Source: Lolium rigidum
Lineage: Eukaryota > Streptophyta > Magnoliopsida > Poales > Poaceae
DNA: 64,000 nucleotides
Assembly: GCF_022539505.1 (NCBI RefSeq)
Contig: NC_061510.1
Span: 35,737,047-35,801,046 of the forward strand
Direction: 5' to 3'
Positions 56,700-64,000 of the stretch are shown one piece after another. Position 1 is the first letter of the stretch. Every line of letters begins with the position of its first letter. The translations under genes and the position numbers were made by a program. The notes under the pieces were generated by a model. The model saw only the letters and a program-made list of their open reading frames with translations. It was not told the origin of the DNA and did no database searches.

Positions 56700-57040
56700 G
56701 GATAGAGCAGTCACATACGAAGAGTGCGGTAGGCACGTTCAACGCCTCCGGGTAGCGCGTGTGACTCGCTTGGAGGTTGCGCGGTGAATCCCAAGTGCTT
56801 TGTGTTTGGCCATGTATGCATGCACGTTCACGGTCCTTCCAACTCTAGCGCCACATCTGCCAATGGATTCAGCATGGTTCACCGGGGAGTTGAAGTCGGT
56901 GGCGCGGAGCTTCTCGTTGCGAAGGGGCACTTGTAAATGCCTCGAGCAAAGGGGCCATCGTAATGGCCGGACTGCGGCCTCCCGAGGACGTGACGAGTCT
57001 TGGTGTGGAAGAACTCATCGTCGGCTGTCGACGTCGGCTG
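56700..57040 (-). pseudogene. Exon 2 of a zf-XS-like gene, with two 1-base deletions
   Basis: After an acceptor near 57041, the minus strand reads DDEFFHTKTRHVLGRPQS, YDGPFARGIYKCPF. It then continues in the next frame as NEKLRATDFNSPVNHAESIG and GRTVNVHAYMAKHKALGIH. Together these show the layout of the XS zinc finger (CxxC, then HAxxIG, then HxALG) of SGS3/IDN2-related plant proteins. One base is missing exactly in the codon of the second zinc Cys (about 56920), and another near 56781. In the family this finger accompanies an RNA-binding XS domain; here only the finger is seen. Confidence 0.55.
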
Positions 57041-57499
57041 CTCTGCACTTTGTCACGTAGCACCAAAGATCGTGCAAAAAACACGGAGTCAATTGCAACG
57101 ATGATGGAACAGAGAGTGAACAAAAATCATGCATGATAATATGGGCTCGAAAAAAGAGGTAGCCTCGGTTAAATTGGACACACTTATATCCGAGGATTTG
57201 AGTCGGCAAACCAAAGATCATGCACAACAAATTTGTACACACCAATTGTTTACTGACCAAACCCTGAATCAATTTATGCCCAAATATTCATCATCATCGG
57301 CACAAATCTTAAACAAAAGCAAATCACAAACACTAATAACGCAAGATCTAACACAAAAGGATCGAACTAGGAACGGACGAACGAGTAATAACGCAAGATC
57401 TAACAAAAAGGATTGAACTAGGAACAGACGAACCGTAATAACGCTAGATCTAACACAAAATGATTGAAATGAGATAAGAACAAGGGAACAAAGGGTTAC

Positions 57500-57871
57500 C
57501 TCCGGCTCGTTGTCGAGGATGGTGGTGTCGTAGGGGTTCTCCGGCGCGTCGTACTGCACTGGTTCGTACGGGTCCCAATCGACGAGGGACTGGACGGTGG
57601 CGGCGGCCGATGCGCCGGCTGCTACGTTGGAAGCAGCGACAGGGGCCTGGACGGGGCGGCGGCCGATGCGCCGGCTGCTACGTTGGAAGCAGCGACGGGG
57701 GCCCGGACGGTGGCGGCGGCCGATGCGCCGGCTGCTACGTTGGAAGCGGCGACGGGGGCACTGGACGCGGGCGGCGGCCGATGCGCCGGCTGCTACGTTG
57801 GAAGCAGCGACAGGGGCCTGGACGGGGGCGGCGGCTGATGTGCCGACAATGGGCATCTCATTCTTCTCCAT
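57500..57871 (-). CDS. Exon 1 of the zf-XS-like gene, with internal tandem repeats
   Basis: From the ATG at 57871, 124 codons reach a GAG/GTAACC donor at 57499. The last part, SLVDWDPYEPVQYDAP and ENPYDTTILDNEPE, is a normal-looking acidic stretch. The middle is built of four DNA repeats of 56-58 bp (57609-57838) whose lengths are not multiples of three. The same DNA is therefore read as ASNVAAGASAA in the outer units and as RRFQRSSRRIGRR in the inner ones. The exon joins exon 2 in phase. A TATA-like CTTTATAG lies about 110 bp upstream. The product is probably not functional because exon 2 is frameshifted. Confidence 0.55.
57609..57838. repeat. Tandem repeats of 56-58 bp inside the exon
   Basis: GATGCGCCGGCTGCTACG starts at 57609, 57665, 57722 and 57780, and a decayed fifth copy at 57838. 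Spacings are 56, 57, 58 and 58. Confidence 0.85.
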
Positions 57872-57982
57872 CGTCGGCGGTTTTCTTCGGGGTTTTTTCT
57901 TCGATTGTGGAGAAGATGATGGGACAGGAGAGGTGGTTGCAGTGAGCCAGTGAGAACGTGCGTCGAGGGAGAGAAAGAGGGG

Positions 57983-57990
57983 CTCTATAA
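57983..57990 (-). promoter_or_regulatory. TATA-like element upstream of the zf-XS-like gene
   Basis: The minus strand reads CGTCTTTATAGAGCC, followed by a CT-rich leader to the ATG at 57871. The plus strand CTATAAAG would also fit a TATA box in the other direction. Confidence 0.35.
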
Positions 57991-58773
57991 AGACGAAGGT
58001 GGCGTGTACCGCAACACGCGTCCACTATGCACGGCTGCAGCGTGCACCGCTACACGAGTCTAACCACGGGACGTTTGGTGTACTCGGTTATAACCTCGGG
58101 CCTTATACAGAAATTTTATACGTACTCAGTTTTCCCCTCGAGGACTTAGACCGGCAAGTGCAATATACTCAGTTTTACCCTCAAGTAGCTGGTCAACGAG
58201 AGAGTCAACAAATGAGATTAACATAGCTAATTGAGTCATTTCATGCGCAAAAAAATCCGAAAAAATAAAAACATAGTGGCAACTACTCATGGAGTCTTCC
58301 TACGCAACTCTGCCACCTAGAAAACCTTAACAAACATATATAAATCAAGTTTTACCACAAATTGCCACTTCTCGGAATCACTAGTGTAGCTATGAAGATG
58401 CATGGTTTTCCACCCAAACCCCTTTGCAAAACATCTTTCCCAAAACATAGTTTGTCTAAATGATGCCATAATTGTCACACTCATGTATATTTGAATTGCA
58501 AATAATTTGATGTAGCCCAATATGAATTATATTGTACAAAACACACATTTTTCATTTTGTAATTCTTTTGTTTGAATCCCTTAGTCTATTTACTATTTAT
58601 GTGCCCTTGGATTCTTAGTACTACTCGGTTTTGCCCTAAAATGCTTGTCACAAATGCTGCGAGAAGCCCAAACTTATCTCGATTGGTTTTGCCGTTGTCA
58701 CACGGATCGACTCCACGAACCGTTGATCCACTGATCTAACGGGCAGTATACCCCTATCCGTCTCTTCGTGGCA

Positions 58774-58774
<1 letters not shown>

Positions 58775-58809
<35 letters not shown>

Positions 58810-58833
58810 GGCCACCCATCTCTCTCTCTCTCT
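58775..58833. repeat. CT microsatellites, two tracts
   Basis: About fifteen CT units at 58775-58804 and seven at 58819-58833, each preceded by TCTCTTCGTGGC(A/C)AC. Confidence 0.9.
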
Positions 58834-58865
58834 GTCGGTGGAGAATGCAATAACGAGTTTGCCAC

Positions 58866-59646
58866 TTAATATAGTTTGGGATATAGTATTGGTATAAACA
58901 TGAGGCATACATATTTGCGGATTTCGGTGATTGCATTATTTGTCGGCCCTCTAACAATTATCAACTATCTTGAGCTGTCCTTTTCTTTTAGGGAATATAG
59001 TTTGGGATATAGTATTGGTATTTTGAAACGGCCTAAAAGTGGTATAATTTTGTTATAAACATGAGGCATACATTTTTGCGGATTTCGGCGATTGCATTAT
59101 TTGCCACCCCTCTAACAATTATCAACTATCTTTAGCTGTCCTTTTCTTTTAGGGAATATAGTTTGGGATATGGTATTGGTATTTTGGAAAGGCCTAAAAG
59201 TGGTATAATTTTGGTATAAACATGAGGCATACATATTTGCGGATTTCGGGGATTGCATTATTTGTCACCCCTCTAACAATTATCAACTATCTTGAGCTGT
59301 CCTTTTCTTTTAGGGAATATAGTTTGGGATATAGTATTGGTATTTTGAAACGGCCTAAAAGTGGTATAATTTTGTTATAAACATGAGGCATACATTTTTG
59401 CGAATTTCGGCGATTGCATTATTTGTCACCCCTCTAACAATTATCAACTATCTTTAGCTGTCCTTTTCTTTTAGGGAATATAGTTTGGGATATGGTATTG
59501 GTATTTTGGAAAGGCCTAAAAGTGGTATAATTTTGGTATAAACATGAGGCATACATATTTGCGGATTTCGGTGATTGCATTATTTGTCACCCCTCTAACA
59601 ATTATCAACTATCTTTAGCTTTCCTTTTCTTTTAGGGAATATAGTT
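58866..59646. repeat. 161-bp tandem array with 322-bp higher-order unit
   Basis: TGAGGCATACAT recurs at 58901, 59062, 59223, 59384 and 59545, a constant spacing of 161. Copies 1 and 3 share variants (TATTTGCGG, CTTGAGCTG, TATAGTATTGG, GAAACGGCC). Copies 2 and 4 share others (TTTTTGCG, CTTTAGCTG, TATGGTATTGG, GGAAAGGCC). The fifth copy starts like copies 1 and 3. So a dimer of 322 bp was duplicated. Confidence 0.9.
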
Positions 59647-59669
59647 GGTAATTTCGGTGAATGCACACA

Positions 59670-60071
59670 CTAACTTTGAAAACAACTACAAGTACATGTA
59701 ACTGAATAATGGATTTGTAACAAGGTATCCCTTGTAACAAATTCTAGCGCACAGTGAGCAATGATAAGAATCCGATCGTAATTATACAACAAAAAAAAAC
59801 AACCAGCCATCAGATTAGCTTGCTTCTTCAACTCGATCGGCTGCCTTAACTGCTTGTTCATTTTCTTCGATTCTCCCTTCACTTCCACCGATTCTGCATT
59901 GGGAGCATTAGGCATAATCGGAAGGTCCCTAATCGGAACGGCTCCTCTCTCCGCCGCATTCTCTACGAGCAAGTCCCCCCCCTCCCAAATTGCGCCCCCA
60001 ATAGCGCCAATTGATTCCCGCAATCGAAGCCTACGAACGTACACATCGATCCACTCGAAATGCCTGCATTT
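59670..60071 (-). CDS. Exon 2 of a GRF-type zinc-finger gene
   Basis: The minus strand continues the GRF domain (KCRHFEWIDVYVRRL) and ends in a predicted membrane segment (MAGCFFLLYNYDRILIIAHC) before the stop at 59670. About 134 codons. The acceptor is placed at 60072 because it keeps exon 1 in phase; it is not the only AG. The middle part is Glu/Lys/Ala-rich (VEVKGESKKMNKQLRQPIE). No stop or frameshift is seen in the chosen model. Confidence 0.55.
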   Translation of the reverse strand, partial: KCRHFEWIDVYVRRLRLRESIGAIGGAIWEGGDLLVENAAERGAVPIRDLPIMPNAPNAESVEVKGESKKMNKQLRQPIELKKQANLMAGCFFLLYNYDRILIIAHCALEFVTRDTLLQIHYSVTCTCSCFQS

Positions 60072-60171
60072 CTTCAAGATCCGAAAACAACAACGTGAAC
60101 CCTAAATCCCAAATTCGAGGGAATAACAAGAAAATCGAGAGAAAACGAGAGAAATTGGAGCGAGATCTAAC

Positions 60172-60357
60172 CTTATCCCCCTCTCTATATGGCAAGCTCT
60201 CGCATGCAACGAACTCACGTCCACGGTTGCCGTTCTCGTCCGTCTTACAGATCGACCGCTTCAGAGGCTCCTGGCGTGGGCAGTCAGGGCAACTTTTCAA
60301 AGGCACGGGTCCATACTGCGGCCATGAAGAACGGGAGGTCGAAGAGAAACTAGACAT
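60172..60357 (-). CDS. Exon 1 of the GRF-type zinc-finger gene
   Basis: 62 codons from the ATG at 60357 to a donor AAG/GTTAGATC at 60171. The sequence has CPDCPRQEPLKR and then NGNRGREFVACES, the GRF signature (Cys-Cys, GR-x-F, Cys) that together with the His/Cys part of exon 2 forms a single-strand nucleic-acid-binding zinc finger. The N-terminus is Ser-rich (MSSFSSTSRSSWPQYGPVP), as in the many small GRF proteins of wheat and barley. It lies near the right inverted repeat, pointing inward. Transcription and splicing are unproven. Confidence 0.6.
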
Positions 60358-60584
60358 CACCCGCGTGCCGGAGAAGGGCTGCCACTGGCGGAGAATAAGA
60401 ACAATGGGGCGCGGAGAAAGAAAGGGGAAGCAATGGCACGGGCACGGGCGCGGGGCTAGCTCGGGCTCCCATTTTGCAACGGTCACTCGGGTAAGCTGTG
60501 GGTCCGGCGCGCTAACGTGGACAAGTTGTGGGTCCCACGATGATGCGGATAAGTGGAGACGTGTCCACTTGCGGGGCACCAACG

Positions 60585-60750
60585 GTGGCCCCACTTGCCG
60601 ACACCAACCAACGTCAACTAAACGGGAATCCTCCGTCCGAGCTCCTTCTGCGGGTTACAGACAAGGGCTTGGGGAAAACTGAGGAAAAACTAAGGAGCTG
60701 GGGAAAACTGAGTACAACTAGGGACCCGAGGGCACGAAAATAGAAATCCC
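60585..60750 (-). repeat. Right terminal inverted repeat
   Basis: Reverse complement of 56058-56225. The element's outermost base is C at 60750, next to TTTGTAATATG of the interrupted gag. Confidence 0.82.
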
Positions 60751-61721
60751 TTTGTAATATGTTTTGTGAAAGCCAAGTTTACAGCGCTAGCATTGGGACT
60801 CTTAGCAAGTTTTTGTAAGAACTTTATAACTTCAGAGATGTGGAAATCATCAAAATCTAAATCATTACAATCTAAAGCAATGGGATTATCATCCCCAAGG
60901 TTGGAAAAAATTTCAGCAGTTTTATCACAGGCAGTTTCAGCAGTTTTAGCAGTTTCAGATAATTTTGCGCGCTTTGCACTAGAAGTAGAAACATTGCCAA
61001 CACCAATTATTTTATCATTGATAGTAGGAGGTGCAGCAACATGTGAAGAATTAGCATTGCTAGTGGTGGTAATAGTCCAAACTTTAGCTACATTTTTCTC
61101 TTTAGCTAGTTTTTCATTTTCTTCTCTATCCCACCTAGCACGCAGTTCAGCCATTAATCTTATATTCTCATTAATTCTAACTTGGATGGCATTTTCTGTA
61201 GTAACAATTTTATTTTAAATATCCCTATTAGGCATAACTTTCGATTTCAAAAGATCAACATCAGAGGCAAGACTATCAACCTTAGAAGCAAGAATATCAA
61301 TTTTATTGAGCTTTTCCTCAACAGATTTGTTAAAGGCAGTTTGTGTACTAATAAATTCTTTAAGCATAGCTTCAAGTCCAGGGGGTGTATTCCTATTAGT
61401 AAGAATTCCCATAAGAATTAGCATAACCGTTACCATTATTATAAGGATATGGCCTATAGTTATTACTAGAATTGTTCCGATAAGCATTATTGTTGAAATT
61501 ATTATTTTTAATGAAGTTTACATCAACATGTTTTTCTTGGGCAACCAATGAAGCTAACAGAACATTATTAGGATCAACATTAGTCCTATCATTCACAAGC
61601 ATGGACATAATAGCATCAACCTTATCATTCAAGGAAGAGGATTCTTCAACAGAATTTACCTTCTTACCTTGTGGAGCTCTTTCCGTGTGCCATTCAGAGT
61701 AATTAACCATCATATTATCAA
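60751..61721 (-). pseudogene. Inverted gag fragment of the E3 family
   Basis: The minus strand matches E3 from about 53800 to 54765: MMVNYSEWHTERAPQGKKV, the Asn/Tyr-rich part NNAYRNNSSNNYRPYPYNN, KLNKIDILASKVDSLASDVD, RLMAELRARWDREENEKLAK, and the region before the protease (EVIKFLQKLAKSPNA). It is less damaged than E3 but has frame changes near 61440 and a stop after KVMPNRDI near 61217. It is cut on the left by the Mutator-like element inside the codons following FTKHIT and on the right by LTR-Y. Confidence 0.85.
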
Positions 61722-62576
61722 TGTCACATCCCGGAATTTTCTAAATTTCGGAATGTAAAATAAAATTTAATTTAATGCTTGATTGATTGAAAATTCACAA
61801 AGAATTAAAACTTTTTAAAGTTATTTACTAATTAATTTCAAAATAGTGTTTTCAAAAACTTTTGGTTTCAAAGTATTCAAAATCAAACATATCTTTGTTT
61901 TCAAGGTTTTCAAAATCCTTAATGCATTTTTATTTGAGAAAACAAAACGTTAGAAAACTCTATTTGCAAAATATTGCCAAAGTTGCCATATAGGCCAAGT
62001 GCATATGATTATTATTTTATTTTCACAAATGAATTTTAAAAAAGGGTTTCTTGATTGTCCTAAAACACTATTTTAATTTTTATAAATTTTTAGAAACTTG
62101 TTTGCTACACTTTTGTTGAAACCATCTCATATAGCCATAGTGGCAATATTGTAATAAAGATAATATAAAATAATAATTTATAAATTTTAAGTGTTTGTGT
62201 TATCCTAAAATGAGAAAAATAATTTTACAAATTTATAGAAATTTGATTCACTCAAATCGGAGTTACTGAAACTCATTTTATAAAAAGAACAAGTAAAGAG
62301 AAAAGGAAAAGAGAAGAAAAAAAAAGAAAAAAAAAGGAAATCGGGCCGGCCACCCGGCCGACCGGCCCAGACGGCCAGGCCAAGCCCAGCCGGACCGACC
62401 GGCCACGCTCGAGCGATCGAGCTCGTGTTCGTGTCTGGCACGAAAGGATTTTCGTTTTGGCAAAACTTATCTTCACTTAAATCAACTTTTCTTGAGCTAC
62501 ACTATTCCGAATTCAGATCCGTTTGTTTCTACGCGTTCCTAACTTCGAGCCCCATCTTTTCCACCGACCTATGATC

Positions 62577-62584
62577 TATATAAA
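62577..62584 (+). promoter_or_regulatory. TATA box of LTR-Y
   Basis: TATATAAA about 855 bp after the LTR start, followed by a C/T-rich stretch suited to a Pol II start. Confidence 0.55.
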
Positions 62585-63264
62585 CTCTCCACCAGACCGC
62601 AGTTTTGTTTTCCCTTTCCTCCTCTCGGAATCCTATATCAACGAAATCTTAACTCGTTGATTTGACCCCCAAAACCACCTCAAATCGCTTCGGACTCTAC
62701 ACGAAAGTTGTAGATCTCGTCGAGATCTTTCAATCCCGACCAATCTCATCTCTTTTCGTCCACCATACACGGATAATTTCGCATCGCAAGGCGTCAGGTC
62801 TGACAAAGGGAATCCTCAATTAGTTCGTGCTCGTTCCACGAAATCCAAATTCCTTTGGTGAGTATGTAGATCTGATCATCCTCTACAACTTTCATGTTGA
62901 AAGTTTTTCGATTTGACGTACGGATTTATCGCTCATCTACAGATCTATTTCGAGTCAACCGGAGCCAAATCGAGTTTCAAAACGATCTCGAATCGTCATG
63001 ACCTCAACACGGAAGTTGTTCCTCTCGTCAAGATCTTTCAATTGCCGCAAGTTTCACCTTGTTTCGTTCACCGAGCAAGGAGAAAATCGTGTTGCAAGAT
63101 TCAGATCTTATAAGGTATAACCCAGATCTTGTCAAACACATTAATCCATTGTGAAAAGTAATTTGTGCGTTAGATAGATCTATTAATTCTATACAACTTT
63201 GATGTAGAAAGTTTTTCCATCTGAGCAAATTTTTCATCAACTTTATGTCATCATCATGACATCG

Positions 63265-63400
63265 ACGATAGTCAACTCAGTCTGATCAAAGTCAAACTGC
63301 AGATCAGTGATACTGATCAATAGTACAGTCAGCAGTCAATCTGTACAGTCAGCAGTCAACTATACAGTACAGTCAGCGTCTCAGTCAAACTCGGTCAAAC
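63265..63400. repeat. AGTCA-rich short repeats
   Basis: TACAGTCAGCAGTCAA-type units are repeated several times with GTCAAACT units at the edges. No function assigned. Confidence 0.6.
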
Positions 63401-64000
63401 TAATTTTAAATGTAAATTTTAAATATCAGATTATGTGTCTAACTTAGAAATTCATTAAAAAATCATCCAGAGGTCCAAAATTTACAAACTTTATATCGTT
63501 GGAAAGCTTATAACATGTAGAATCCAAATATGCAAGAATACTGTATATGTTATGTATTAGTTTTCGAATCATAATTCAAATGATTTAATCAATCCTTTTT
63601 CACTATAAAAATTATATCAAATAATCTACTAGTCCAAATTTAACAAATTTGTACTTTCTGGAATCCTCAGATCATGTACTTCAACTTGGTATAGGATTTG
63701 TACAACTTTGACACGTGCATAAACTTGCTTTAGTAAAATCTTTACAAATCAGTAATTTGACGATAATTCAAATTCTATAAATTATTTTTGAATAATTCCA
63801 ATTGGTCTAATCGTGTACTACTGTAACCTATCCAGGGAACTCAAGTTTATATTTTTACTAAACATAAATCTTGCGGTAGCTAATTAATAAGGTTGTGTAT
63901 GTTAAGTAGATACTCAATTAATGTTTTCTAAACCAAATTAAATATCCAGGAAACTTTATTATTATTGCACTTATCAGAGAACACACCAATACCACTAGAC

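Larger units (their letters stand above)
56058..60750. mobile_element. Mutator-like element with long TIRs and two zinc-finger gene candidates
   Basis: The ends GGGATTTCTATTTTCGTGCC (56058) and its complement (60750) begin terminal inverted repeats of about 165 bp, diverging inward. Inside are a minisatellite, a two-exon zf-XS-like gene, a CT microsatellite, a 161-bp tandem array and a two-exon GRF-type gene. No MuDR transposase is visible, so this would be a Pack-MULE-type element. The flanks are not a matching 9-bp pair (TATTTTTAT and TTTGTAATA) and belong to E3-family DNA in opposite orientations, so the present ends may come from two insertions. Confidence 0.7.
61722..64000 (+). mobile_element. 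LTR-Y: beginning of another LTR, runs off the window
   Basis: Starts TGTCACATCCCGGAATTTTC inside the gag fragment, like the LTR-X start TGTAACATCCC. A TCTATATAAACTCTCC TATA box lies at 62574-62589, with a leader after it. Two related modules of about 300 bp follow (compare GAAAGTTGTAGATCTCGTC at 62705 with GAAGTTGTTCCTCTCGTC at 63012, and GTTGAAAGTTTTTCGATTTG with GTAGAAAGTTTTTCCATCTG). An AGTCA-rich tract lies at 63265-63400. No coding domain. The end is outside the window. Confidence 0.6.

Noticed and set aside
57609..57838. Regular repeats that might suggest a CRISPR array
   Set aside because: There are no unique spacers: the units are directly adjacent and the context is a plant transposon exon.
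58901..59646. 161-bp repeats as a centromeric satellite
   Set aside because: Only five units are present and the array is inside a transposon; no evidence of a centromeric array.
1..64000. Endogenous pararetrovirus, rRNA, tRNA or organelle insertions
   Set aside because: I looked for movement-protein and coat-protein motifs, rRNA blocks and tRNA box motifs and saw none. The tRNA-like matches are primer-binding sites of LTR elements.

Overview
This window is intergenic DNA of a large grass genome. The LTR families (termini TGATACGTCTC, polypurine tracts containing AAGCTTGGGGATG), the CACTA ends, the Helitrons and the Tourist-like MITE all point to a Pooideae grass (wheat/barley/rye or oat/ryegrass relatives). 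I cannot choose the genus from the sequence. Almost every base that can be explained belongs to a transposable element. The best candidate for an ordinary host gene is a small intronless RING-H2 protein gene at 38455-38907 (minus), with a TATA box upstream.

Layout, left to right. 1-5779 is a non-autonomous Gypsy-type element (E1), with its 5' LTR cut by the window edge. It sits in another LTR-like sequence (LTR-X, 5780-8109, minus), which itself interrupts the transposase gene of a CACTA element (8110-10472). 10473-17063 holds decayed DNA: a LINE 3' end, an LTR plus gag fragment, a CACTA terminus and a poly-A retroposon tail. 17064-36528 is the most unusual part. A 17.3-kb block is flanked by a nearly perfect 1.08-kb direct duplication. 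The block begins and ends with 2.3-kb inverted arms (LTR plus deleted gag of one Gypsy family), and between them lie a pol-less relative (element E, 27793-34260) and a complete nested element (E2, 20796-27512, target duplication GACGA). 36487-37484 is a Helitron. 38455-39050 is the RING-H2 gene and its promoter. 39960-42422 is a dead Copia element, 42423-46049 the 3' part of a minus-strand Gypsy element (E4), and 46050-46871 a Helitron carrying a Tourist-like MITE. 49505-51232 is a LINE, cut by Gypsy element E3 (51233-56057). 56058-60750 is a Mutator-like element with long terminal inverted repeats and two intron-containing zinc-finger gene candidates. 60751-61721 is an inverted gag fragment of the E3 family, and 61722-64000 the beginning of another LTR.

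How the parts relate. E1, E2 and E3 share LTR ends, a tRNA-Asp-type primer site, a long non-coding tail and conserved hairpins, but their coding parts differ: E1 has an unassigned ORF, E2 an intact miniature Gag, and E3 a broken Gag plus an aspartic protease. None has reverse transcriptase or integrase here, so all would need enzymes from elsewhere. E lacks pol and carries an acidic antisense ORF beside its 3' LTR.

Many disagreements between repeat copies have the form CTG versus CTCG, or CAG versus CGAG. This raises the possibility that some frameshifts are consensus errors. All statements come from reading the sequence by eye. Family names are limited to what motifs support, and no database search was possible.
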